Positions 18,923-27,500 of a DNA stretch of 38,389 bases are shown here, piece by piece. The stretch is from Comamonadaceae bacterium (GTDB lineage Bacteria > Pseudomonadota > Gammaproteobacteria > Burkholderiales > Burkholderiaceae): positions 1 through 38,389 of the forward strand of contig CANCCJ010000019.1 of the NCBI GenBank assembly GCA_947374535.1. The letters run 5' to 3'. How positions within the stretch are numbered: the stretch's first letter is position 1; each line of letters begins with the position of its first letter. The translations under genes and the position numbers were made by a program. Under the pieces are notes generated by a model. That model saw only the letters and a list, made by a program, of their open reading frames with translations, did no database searches and was not told where the DNA came from.

Positions 18923-19257
18923 TCAAGCCACACGGATAACACCCCAAGCCAATGGTATGCCCACCAAGATGTACATGGTTTGGTTGTAAACCTGTTCACC
19001 CGGAATACCTAGGCCGAGTTGGTAGTCGCGCCTATAGTTCATCGCCACGGACCCCAAGATACCGGTCTTGGCCCAAGCGGTCAGCCAATGACCGTGGATG
19101 GCACCCACCATTTGCGTGCCAAACAAGTCGGCCAAGTAAGCAAGCACCGATGGTGAACAAGCTCAGCAAAGCGGATAAAACCAGGATGCGCAATGATGCG
19201 TTGCTTTGACAATAAGCTGCCTTGCAACTCTGCGTGCGCCTCATGAATATCGCTCAT
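18923..19257 (-). pseudogene. Remnant of an OFA-family MFS transporter (oxalate/formate antiporter-like), internally deleted
   Basis: A good Shine-Dalgarno (AAGGAGA, 5 bases before ATG at 19257) starts a reading frame MSDIHEAHAELQGSLLSKQR followed by IIAHPGF, which resembles the cytoplasmic N-terminus of OFA-family MFS proteins (SKERIIAxPGFNRW). About 30 residues in, similarity stops. In a different frame, from about 19147 to 18923, the sequence AYLADLFGTQMVGAIHG, TAWAKTGILG and TMYILVGIPLAWG matches the last transmembrane segments of the same family. Most of the roughly 500-residue transporter is missing and the joint is out of frame. The position directly upstream of the formate dehydrogenase suggests it once moved formate or a related acid. 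It fills most of the 18893-19423 gap. Confidence 0.72.
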
Positions 19258-19423
19258 GTGGTCTCCTTCATAATAGTCGTGAGTGACACGTCGATGGATG
19301 CTCACACTTGCATACCCACGATGCGGGCTGAGTCTAAAACAAACACATTCATTTGCCGCTTGTCGTTCATACGCACAAGGGTATTCACATTCACAATGAG
19401 TCGCTCATGCGACCTTCTTGCTC

Positions 19424-20176
19424 ATGAAATTTCTCAACTGGCCTATTCCTGCCCTGCTCGCTTGGGGATCCTCTTGGCTGATCTTCAAGGGCTTGCAAAT
19501 AGCGGGTCTTAGCGAAACCATCGCCTTCATTGCCGCTACTTTTTTAGGTGGCTTTTTGAGCACGCTGGTGAACACGCCCATGCGCAAAGCATTGATCGTG
19601 CTGGGCTTTCCGTTCTCGATGGCGGCCTCGTCTTCCACACTCAGCGTGCCCCCCATTGGCTGGTTGTTTTTGCTGGCCTCTATTGTGTTGATTTACCCAC
19701 GCAAAGCATGGCGCGATGCACCGCTGTTTCCCACGCCCAAGAAAGCGCTGCGTGAATTGCAACAACACATCACCCTGCCAGCAGGCGCCCGCATCTTGGA
19801 TGCAGGCAGCGGCATGGGCGACGGCTTGCTGGCCTTGCGCGATGCGTTTCCGCGTGCGGAGTTGCATGGTGTCGAGATGAGTTGGCCACTGCGTATCTTG
19901 AGCGCCATACGCTGCTCGTTTGCGCGGATTCGCCAAGGTGATATCTGGCTGGTCGATTGGCGCAGCTTTGACATGGTCTATCTATTTCAACGCCCCGAAA
20001 GCATGCCTCGTGCGGTAGAAAAAGCCGAAGCCGAATTGCGCCGTGGCGCATGGCTGATCAGCCTAGAGTTTGAAGCGCGCGAGCTGGTGCCCAGCGCCAT
20101 CCTCACCTGCCGCGATGGCCGCCCTGTGTGGATGTATCAGGTGCCGTTCAAACGCCGCAACAGCGGCAGCATTTAA
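19424..20176 (+). CDS. Membrane-anchored class I SAM-dependent methyltransferase
   Basis: The 250-residue protein starts with two or three hydrophobic segments (about 5-30, 33-60 and 70-90), followed by a Rossmann methyltransferase domain. That domain has motif I ILDAGSGMGDGL and an acidic residue at the end of strand 2 (LHGVEMSW). It is likely anchored in the inner membrane with the catalytic domain in the cytoplasm; the substrate is unknown. ATG at 19424 was chosen over an in-frame TTG two codons upstream. The stop overlaps that of the convergent CNNM-family gene. The region between the MFS remnant and this gene (19258-19423) holds no other gene; a short GTCGC/GCGAC inverted repeat lies at 19400-19413. 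Confidence 0.75.
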   Translation: MKFLNWPIPALLAWGSSWLIFKGLQIAGLSETIAFIAATFLGGFLSTLVNTPMRKALIVLGFPFSMAASSSTLSVPPIGWLFLLASIVLIYPRKAWRDAPLFPTPKKALRELQQHITLPAGARILDAGSGMGDGLLALRDAFPRAELHGVEMSWPLRILSAIRCSFARIRQGDIWLVDWRSFDMVYLFQRPESMPRAVEKAEAELRRGAWLISLEFEARELVPSAILTCRDGRPVWMYQVPFKRRNSGSI

Positions 20177-21474
20177 TTCAGGCGGCTAACCAAAAGCTTG
20201 TCAATGCGTCGACCATCAAGATCGACTACCTCAAAGCGCCATTCACCAAAGGCCACGACATCGGCCACCGCGGGCACTTCGCCTGAAATAGCCATCACCA
20301 AACCAGCCACCGTGTTGTAGATGCCACGGTCTTCGTCCGGCAATTCTTTGATGCCCAAGCGCGCTTTGAATTCGCTCACAGGCATCAAGCCATCGACCAA
20401 CCAAGAACCGTCTTGGCGTTGTGTGGCCCAAGCCTCATCAGTCGGCGTCGCTTGTAGCAACTCACCCGTGATCGCTTCCAACAAATCGCGCGGGGTAAGC
20501 AAGCCTTGCACCACACCGTATTCGTCCACCACCAACACCATGCGGCCATGCGCCGTGGCGCGCTCGGCAGGCTTACGAAACTGTTCAAGCAAGTCCAAGC
20601 CGCTCAAAGTTTCAGGCACAAAGGCCACGGGCTTGGCCAAGGCGTCGACGGTCATGTCAGAGCCCGGAGGCAAGCGCAACAGTTGAGACACACTCACGGC
20701 GCCCACCACATTCTCTAAATCACCTCGGCACACGGGATACCACGAATGCGCACCCTCAGCGCCCACTTGCGCCAAGGCTTGGGTCACAGGCAGTTTGGCA
20801 TCCAGCCATTCGATGTCCGAGCGATGCACCATGATGGAGGTGAGTGGACGGTCATCGAGGTTGAACACGTTTTGCACCATTTGATGTTCGTGCTTCTCGA
20901 TCACGCCAGCATCCACGCCCTCGACCAAGCTGGCCGAAATTTCTTCTTCCGTCACAGTGCGAGCGCCGTGCACATCGATGCGCAACAACTTCAAGATACC
21001 GCTGGTGCTGGCCGACAGCAAATGCACAAAGGGTTTGGCCATGGTTGCCAAAGCCAACATCACAGGAGCCGCAATACGCGCCACAGATTCTGGGAACAAC
21101 TGCCCAATGCGTTTGGGCACCAACTCGCCAAACAAAATTGTGCTGAAGGTGATGAGGGTCACGATGCAAGCCGTTGCCAAAACCTCTGCCAAATGCTCGG
21201 AGGCACCTTGCGCCAACAACCAATGCGAGAAGTCGTCGCTGAACGCAGCCTCCCCCACAATGCCGTTGAGCACGCCAATGGATGTGATGCCAATTTGCAC
21301 GGTGGACAAAAACTGGGTGGGCTGCGCCATCAAACGCAAGGCGGCTTGTGCACCGCTGTCTCCCGTCTCGGCCAACGCAGCCAAGCGCGCTTTGCGGCTG
21401 GATGCCAAAGCCATCTCGGACATGGCAAACACCCCGTTGAGCAGGGTTAAGAAAACAATCAGCAGAACATCCAT
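20173..21474 (-). CDS. CNNM/CBS/CorC-HlyC-domain membrane protein (hemolysin-family, possible Mg2+/metal exporter)
   Basis: The 433-residue protein begins with the DUF21/CNNM membrane domain (MDVLLIVFLTLLNGVFAMSE and ALASSRKARLAAL). It continues with a tandem CBS pair (about 200-330; motifs LTSIMVHRSDIEWL and MVLVVDEYGVVQGLLTPRDLLEAITGE) and ends with a CorC/HlyC domain. The family is linked to magnesium or cobalt efflux and called 'hemolysin' only for historical reasons. ATG at 21474 fits the family start; an in-frame ATG at 21504 adds 10 residues and would overlap the apaH start codon. The 3' end overlaps the convergent methyltransferase stop. Confidence 0.88.
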   Translation of the reverse strand: MDVLLIVFLTLLNGVFAMSEMALASSRKARLAALAETGDSGAQAALRLMAQPTQFLSTVQIGITSIGVLNGIVGEAAFSDDFSHWLLAQGASEHLAEVLATACIVTLITFSTILFGELVPKRIGQLFPESVARIAAPVMLALATMAKPFVHLLSASTSGILKLLRIDVHGARTVTEEEISASLVEGVDAGVIEKHEHQMVQNVFNLDDRPLTSIMVHRSDIEWLDAKLPVTQALAQVGAEGAHSWYPVCRGDLENVVGAVSVSQLLRLPPGSDMTVDALAKPVAFVPETLSGLDLLEQFRKPAERATAHGRMVLVVDEYGVVQGLLTPRDLLEAITGELLQATPTDEAWATQRQDGSWLVDGLMPVSEFKARLGIKELPDEDRGIYNTVAGLVMAISGEVPAVADVVAFGEWRFEVVDLDGRRIDKLLVSRLN

Positions 21475-21502
21475 CGCGAACTTAATTAGAGACAATCCAT
21501 AC

Positions 21503-22360
21503 ATGGCACTTTACTTGATTGGTGATGTACAAGGCTGCGATGAAGCCTTAGAACGTTTGTTAACGCACCTCGCGTTCTCCCCCAGCCGCGACACGCTCTA
21601 CATGCTGGGCGATTTGGTCAACCGTGGCCCCGATAACGTGGGCGTGTTGCGCCGCTTGATGGCCTTAGGTACCAGCGCGCGATGCCTGCTGGGCAACCAC
21701 GATTTGCATTTGCTGGCGGTGTCACGCGGTGTGCGCCAGCCCAGCCAACAAGACACCATCCAAGATGTTTTGACCGCCCCAGACAGCGCCGAGCTGCTGC
21801 ATTGGCTGCGCCAGCAGCACATGGCCATGCGCGTGGGCCAAGTGCTGATGGTGCATGCGGGTGTGTTGCCGCAATGGACGGCAGAACAAACCATGGCCTT
21901 GGCTGGCGAGGTCGAAGCCGTGCTGCGCGATGACGACTGGGTGCAGTTCATGCCGCAGATGTATGGCGGTCTGCCCAATGTGTGGCGTGATGATTTGGCA
22001 GGCGCAGACCGCTTGCGCGTGATCGTCAACGCCCTCACCCGCTTGCGCTTTTGTGACGCGCAAGGCGCGATGGACTTCAGTGTGAAAGAAGGGGCAGACA
22101 ACCCGCCAGCAGGCTTGATGCCTTGGTTTGACGTGCCGGGCCGCTTGACCCGAAATGTGCGTGTGGCCATCGGCCATTGGTCCACCGTGCAAATCCCCAA
22201 CCGCCCAGATGTGGTGTGTCTCGACGATGGCTGCGTGTGGGGAGGCTGTTTGAGTGCGGTGCGGCTAGAACCCCAAGACACACTGTCGAGCGTGACGGAT
22301 GCACCCGCTTGGGAGCGTCTGAGTGTGAAGTGCCCACAGACCTTAGATCCGCTGGCCTAA
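21503..22360 (+). CDS. apaH: Symmetrical bis(5'-nucleosyl)-tetraphosphatase ApaH
   Basis: The 285-residue enzyme hydrolyses Ap4A to two ADP and also removes Ap4-type caps from RNA. It is a metallophosphoesterase with the expected motifs YLIGDVQGC (DxH-like position), LGDLVNRGPDNV and LLGNHDLHLLAV, plus MVHAGVLPQWT. The reading frame is open far upstream, but homology starts exactly at ATG 21503. Only 28 bases separate it from the start of the divergent CNNM-family gene, so its promoter must lie over the neighbouring gene or be very compact. Confidence 0.95.
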   Translation: MALYLIGDVQGCDEALERLLTHLAFSPSRDTLYMLGDLVNRGPDNVGVLRRLMALGTSARCLLGNHDLHLLAVSRGVRQPSQQDTIQDVLTAPDSAELLHWLRQQHMAMRVGQVLMVHAGVLPQWTAEQTMALAGEVEAVLRDDDWVQFMPQMYGGLPNVWRDDLAGADRLRVIVNALTRLRFCDAQGAMDFSVKEGADNPPAGLMPWFDVPGRLTRNVRVAIGHWSTVQIPNRPDVVCLDDGCVWGGCLSAVRLEPQDTLSSVTDAPAWERLSVKCPQTLDPLA

Positions 22361-22366
22361 AAGGAA

Positions 22367-22412
22367 AAACGCCCATTAGGTATTGACCACCACCTTGCGG
22401 GTGGGCGCGTTT
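22367..22412 (-). terminator. Probable intrinsic terminator of rhlE (possibly bidirectional with apaH)
   Basis: CGCCCA (22370-22375) pairs with TGGGCG (22402-22407), with an inner CACC/GGTG pairing possible in the loop. On the minus strand the stem is followed by TTTTTCCTTTT, a good U-tract for terminating rhlE. On the plus strand GTTTGATTTGTTGTT follows, so some termination of apaH is possible. The loop is large, which lowers confidence. Confidence 0.5.
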
Positions 22413-22421
22413 GATTTGTTG

Positions 22422-23894
22422 TTAAGTCGTCGACTTGAACAAAGCCGCCATCACCCGTTTGGGCTTGATGTTGGCCGACTTGCGCAATGGATCGGGTGCA
22501 GCAGGCACTGCTTCAGCGGTGCGCACGGGGGCTTCGTAGGGCTTGTCAAAGAACGGGTCGTTCTTCACGCGCGGTGCGGGCACGTAACCCACTTCGCGGC
22601 TGCGACGGCCATTGTCTTGCTCGCGCGGGCGTGCATCGCGCGAGGCAAAGCCTTCGCGAGGACGGCTGGAAGACTCTGATCGCTCACCACGTGAATCAGA
22701 ACGAGGTTCACGCGAATCACTACGGGGCTCACGGCGCTCACGCGAGCGGTCTTGCTCGACGGTCACGTTTTCTAAGGTGATTTTGGTTTTGAGCAACTTT
22801 TCAATATCGCCCACCAAGCGTTGGTCGCTGCCCGACACAAAGCTGATGGCGTGGCCCAAAGCGCCAGCACGGCCTGTGCGGCCAATGCGGTGCACATAGT
22901 CTTCGGCGTTGAACGGGATGTCAAAGTTGAACACGGCTGGCACGTCTTTGATGTCCAAACCGCGAGCGGCAACATCGGTACAGACCAACAAATCAACTTC
23001 ACCTTTTTTGAAGCCTTCAAGGGCTTTCAAACGTTCGTCTTGACTCTTGTCACCGTGCAAAGCGCTGGTGCGAAAACCGTCGCGTTCCAACGAGCGGGCC
23101 AAACGCGCGCAACCGAGTTTGCTATTGCAAAACACAAAAGCTTGTTTCATGCCGTTGGCTTTGATGAGGTGACGCAAAGCGTTGTACTTGTCGTCCACGC
23201 TCACGCTGAAGAACTGCTGGGTGATGGTGGCGGCAGTCTCATTGGGCCGCGCCACTTCGATGGTGACGGGGTTTTGCAAGTAGCTACCCGCCAAGCGCTT
23301 GATCTCGTTCGAGAACGTGGCTGAGAACAACAGCGTGGTGCGCTGCTTGGGCAAGTGGCTCAAGATGCGTTGCAGGTCGGGCAAGAAGCCAATGTCCAGC
23401 ATGCGGTCGGCCTCGTCGAGCACCACATACTCAACTTGGTTGAGCACCACATTTTTGGCTTCGATGTGATCGAGCAAGCGGCCTGGCGTAGCCACCAACA
23501 CCTCAACGCCTTTTTTCAGTTCGAGGGTTTGGGGCTTCATGTCCATGCCGCCAAACACCACGGCGCTGCGCAGGTTGGTGTGCACAGCGTATTGTTTGAT
23601 TTGCTGAGCCACTTGGTCGGCCAGCTCGCGGGTGGGCAACAACACCAACGCGCGCACGGGGTGACGTGCAGGCGAGGTGGAACTGTTTTCGTGTTTGAGC
23701 AAACGTTGCAGCAATGGCAGCGAAAACGCGGCTGTTTTACCGGTGCCGGTTTGCGCGGCACCCATCACGTCTTGGCCAGTCAGAACCACGGGAATGGCCT
23801 GAGCTTGGATGGGGGTCATGGATTCGTAGCCCATTTCGGCTACGGCACGTGCCAGCGCGGGGGCCAGCTGCAAATTAGAAAAAGAGGTCGTCAT
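22422..23894 (-). CDS. rhlE: DEAD-box ATP-dependent RNA helicase RhlE
   Basis: The 490-residue helicase carries all core motifs: Q motif (GYESMTPIQAQAIP), motif I AQTGTGKT, PTRELA, TPGRLLD, DEAD in VLDEADRMLDIGF, SAT, and the C-terminal ARGLDI and HRIGRTGRAG. The tail (about 385-490) is basic and low-complexity, with repeated REPRSDS units, typical of RNA-binding extensions in the RhlE group. It ends in KPKRVMAALFK, as seen in several Burkholderiales RhlE proteins. ATG at 23894 (MTTSFSNL) is preferred over a GTG seven codons upstream. Likely roles are ribosome assembly and RNA turnover. Confidence 0.9.
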   Translation of the reverse strand: MTTSFSNLQLAPALARAVAEMGYESMTPIQAQAIPVVLTGQDVMGAAQTGTGKTAAFSLPLLQRLLKHENSSTSPARHPVRALVLLPTRELADQVAQQIKQYAVHTNLRSAVVFGGMDMKPQTLELKKGVEVLVATPGRLLDHIEAKNVVLNQVEYVVLDEADRMLDIGFLPDLQRILSHLPKQRTTLLFSATFSNEIKRLAGSYLQNPVTIEVARPNETAATITQQFFSVSVDDKYNALRHLIKANGMKQAFVFCNSKLGCARLARSLERDGFRTSALHGDKSQDERLKALEGFKKGEVDLLVCTDVAARGLDIKDVPAVFNFDIPFNAEDYVHRIGRTGRAGALGHAISFVSGSDQRLVGDIEKLLKTKITLENVTVEQDRSRERREPRSDSREPRSDSRGERSESSSRPREGFASRDARPREQDNGRRSREVGYVPAPRVKNDPFFDKPYEAPVRTAEAVPAAPDPLRKSANIKPKRVMAALFKSTT

Positions 23895-23943
23895 GTCTGG
23901 GCCGTATTGTCGCACTGTGGGCGGCTGCGGGTGGAAACGTGGT

Positions 23944-24777
23944 TCAAGGCCTTGTTTGGCCTTCGTTTTTGAGCTTGCTCGCCAGTTCGCTCAGCGTTTT
24001 GTACACCTCACCCGCTGGGGCACTCCAGCTCTGCACCACGTCTCTCTGCGCCTGCACCACCGCCGTGTCGCCACGGGCGGCGGGACCTGTCAGGGCACGC
24101 GCAGGGCCTAGGGTCAGCACGTTGTCGAGCGTGCTTTTGAGCAAGGCCTCGGTCAGCGGGCGCATCAGCTCGGGCGGCACGCCTGCGCTGCGCCATGCAT
24201 CTTGCGCGATACCTTGCAGCACCACGGTGAAGTTACTGCTGAACACGGCCGCTGCGTGATACAGCGGTTTGTCTGCACTGGCGATCTCGAAGCAGCGCGC
24301 GCCAATGGCGGTCAATGCGGGGTTGAGCCATGCCAAGGCGTGCGCATCGCCCTCTAACCCGCAAGGCGTACCTGCAAATTGACGAACGCCTGTCTCGGGG
24401 CTGGCGAAGTTGAGCACGGGATGCGCACTGGCCACATGGCAGCCCAAAGCTTGCAAAGGCTGCAGCACGGCAGCGCTTAAGAAACCGCTGTTGTGAAAAA
24501 CAATGGCATCCGCCAGCTTGCCACCTTGCGCCTCGGCCAAAGCCTGCGCAGCTAAGGGCACTTGGGCATCGGGCACGCTGAGCAGCCACACGTCGGCAGG
24601 TCGCATCTGAGCCAACTCAGCCACAGGCATCCCTGCACCGACAAACAAAGCGGCTTGCTCAGCGCTGCTGAAGCTGCGGGAATACAGGTCTTGCACCCGC
24701 ACTTGGGTGTGCAGATGTAACAAGGCCGCGAGGGTTTGGCCCACGCGGCCACAGCCGATGACGTTGAGAGTGGTCAA
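23944..24777 (-). CDS. Rossmann-fold / DUF2520 domain protein (oxidoreductase-like)
   Basis: The 277-residue protein has an N-terminal NAD(P)-binding fold with GCGRVG (8-13) and a C-terminal DUF2520 helical domain, with HNSGFLSAAVLQPL, ASAHPVLNF and HAAAVFSSNF as landmarks. The architecture resembles F420-dependent oxidoreductase/ketopantoate-reductase-like proteins, but no reaction is established. The start must be TTG at 24777: the preceding in-frame codon is the dcd stop, the Rossmann strand begins at residue 4, and no ATG lies near. It is thus in the same frame as dcd, separated by a single TGA, and is surely co-transcribed with it. Confidence 0.8.
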   Translation of the reverse strand: MTTLNVIGCGRVGQTLAALLHLHTQVRVQDLYSRSFSSAEQAALFVGAGMPVAELAQMRPADVWLLSVPDAQVPLAAQALAEAQGGKLADAIVFHNSGFLSAAVLQPLQALGCHVASAHPVLNFASPETGVRQFAGTPCGLEGDAHALAWLNPALTAIGARCFEIASADKPLYHAAAVFSSNFTVVLQGIAQDAWRSAGVPPELMRPLTEALLKSTLDNVLTLGPARALTGPAARGDTAVVQAQRDVVQSWSAPAGEVYKTLSELASKLKNEGQTRP

Positions 24778-25353
24778 TCAGGTCTTGGGCAACGTGACGC
24801 CCACTTGACCTTGGTACTTGCCGCCGCGGTCTTTGTAGCTGGTTTCGCACACATCGTCTTTGTCGCTCTCGAAGAACAACACTTGGGCACAGCCCTCGCC
24901 TGCATAAATCTTGGCGGGCAGTGGGGTGGTGTTGGAGAACTCCAAGGTCACATAGCCTTCCCATTCAGGCTCAAACGGGGTGACGTTGACGATGATGCCG
25001 CAACGCGCATAGGTGCTCTTGCCCAAACACACGGTCAGCACGTTGCGCGGAATACGGAAATACTCCATCGTGCGAGCCAGTGCAAAACTGTTGGGCGGGA
25101 TGATGCAGACATCCGACTCGATGTCCACAAAACTCTTGGGATCAAAGTTCTTCGGGTCTACCACCGTGCTGTAGATGTTGGTGAACACCTTGAACTCAGG
25201 CGCACAACGGATGTCGTAGCCGTAGCTGCTGGTGCCATAGCTGACGATTTTTTCGCCCGCTGCATTTTGGCGAATTTGGCCTGGCTCGAAGGGTTCGATC
25301 ATGCCGTGCTCTTGGGCCATGCGGCGGATCCATTTGTCGCTCTTGATACTCAT
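24778..25353 (-). CDS. dcd: dCTP deaminase
   Basis: Dcd converts dCTP to dUTP, the first step of the main dTMP supply route in proteobacteria. The 191-residue protein matches the family over its length: [12 protein letters not shown] start, SYGYDIRCA, the substrate-binding GKSTYARCG, the catalytic Glu region [14 protein letters not shown], and the C-terminal [13 protein letters not shown] that closes over the nucleotide. The downstream DUF2520 gene begins at the next codon after its stop. Confidence 0.95.
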   Translation of the reverse strand: MSIKSDKWIRRMAQEHGMIEPFEPGQIRQNAAGEKIVSYGTSSYGYDIRCAPEFKVFTNIYSTVVDPKNFDPKSFVDIESDVCIIPPNSFALARTMEYFRIPRNVLTVCLGKSTYARCGIIVNVTPFEPEWEGYVTLEFSNTTPLPAKIYAGEGCAQVLFFESDKDDVCETSYKDRGGKYQGQVGVTLPKT

Positions 25354-25413
25354 CGTTCAACCTTTGATTAGGGCTTGTATTTTAGGCGCACCGCTGTTGG
25401 CCTCGGCCGTGGG

Positions 25414-26472
<1,059 letters not shown>

Positions 26473-26538
26473 CTACGGTGTACACATGCTACTGAAATTT
26501 CGGCGACCCAACTTGCGGTCACTGCACAAGAAAAAGCC

Positions 26539-27495
26539 TCAATTGCGCGCAGCCCATCGTTGAGAGAGTAAGCCACCAATGGCCAGCTGTAACGGGTGGT
26601 AAAGCATGATCGGAATCAAAATTAAACCTAAGGCTGGATGTGCACCAAAAATCAAGTGCGCCATAGGGATGCCTGAGGCCAGCGTTTTCTTTGAACCGCA
26701 CAACACCGCCGCAATACGGTCTTCATCTGAGAGGTGCAAGAGACGCGCCGAAAGTTTAGTGAAGTGGTAAACCAAAAAGAACAACAAGCCACAAATGACC
26801 AGCGTTTGAATCAATACACTGCCGCCGTATTGGGTCCAAATACCTTGCTGGACTGAATCGCTGAACGAGGTGTACACCAAGGTCAAAATGGTCAATCGGT
26901 CCACGATTTGAATTTGGCCCTTGTGACGCGCCGCCCAAACAGTTAGCCAGGGTCGTGTCAACTGGCCCGCCACTAATGGCAAAACCACCCAGATCAACAA
27001 ATCAACCACGACCGGCCACACATCCAAAGGCTGACCTTCGTGCCCCATGGCCCAAGCCATCCACAGAGGCGTGAGCACGACGCCAATCAGCGCAGACAAG
27101 GTGGCGTTGAACAAGGCGACAGGCACATTTCCCCTCGCTGCCACCGTCAATGCCACAGAAGATGAAACCGTGGAAGGCAGCGCGCACAAATAAAAGTAGC
27201 CCAAGAGCATGTCCGGCGACATCCAGTTTTTGCCGATTTGCATAAGCCCCAAGCCTAAGAGCGGGAACACCAAAAAAGTGCTGAGCTGAATCAGCAAGTG
27301 CACACGCCACCGACTCGCGCCTTGGCGCAATGACATCATGGAAAGACTGAGGCCATTGAGATAGAAAACCAAGGCAATGCCCAATTTATTGAGTACCTCA
27401 GGATGAAGAAACCCGCCATGCGAACCGGGCTGCGGAAAGACAAAGGCCAGCAGAACTGCTGCGATCATGCCTTTCAAAAACCAGTCAAATTTCAT
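26539..27495 (-). CDS. SBF-like (bile acid:sodium symporter superfamily) membrane transporter
   Basis: The 318-residue protein from ATG 27495 has about ten hydrophobic segments and the SBF-like pattern (FVFPQPGSHGG, LCALPSTVSSSVALTVAARGN, GSKKTLASGIPMA) of the YfeH/SLC10A7-like branch. The transported solute is unknown. It begins 5 bases after the stop of the gamma-glutamyltransferase gene, so it belongs to the same operon. It could move a product or precursor of that pathway, for instance an organic anion, but that is inference. Confidence 0.85.
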   Translation of the reverse strand: MKFDWFLKGMIAAVLLAFVFPQPGSHGGFLHPEVLNKLGIALVFYLNGLSLSMMSLRQGASRWRVHLLIQLSTFLVFPLLGLGLMQIGKNWMSPDMLLGYFYLCALPSTVSSSVALTVAARGNVPVALFNATLSALIGVVLTPLWMAWAMGHEGQPLDVWPVVVDLLIWVVLPLVAGQLTRPWLTVWAARHKGQIQIVDRLTILTLVYTSFSDSVQQGIWTQYGGSVLIQTLVICGLLFFLVYHFTKLSARLLHLSDEDRIAAVLCGSKKTLASGIPMAHLIFGAHPALGLILIPIMLYHPLQLAIGGLLSQRWAARN

Positions 27496-27500
27496 GCGCG

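Noticed and set aside
19400..19413. GTCGC-TCAT-GCGAC hairpin upstream of the methyltransferase.
   Set aside because: A 5-bp stem without a U-tract or conserved context is expected by chance; noted but not called a regulatory element.
20957..21502. Long N-terminal extension of ApaH.
   Set aside because: It is antisense to the CNNM-family gene; ApaH homology begins exactly at ATG 21503.
26478..26485. GTGTACAC palindrome upstream of the deaminase as a regulator site.
   Set aside because: A single 8-bp palindrome is too short to distinguish from chance and does not match the TTGCAT motifs of the neighbouring operon.
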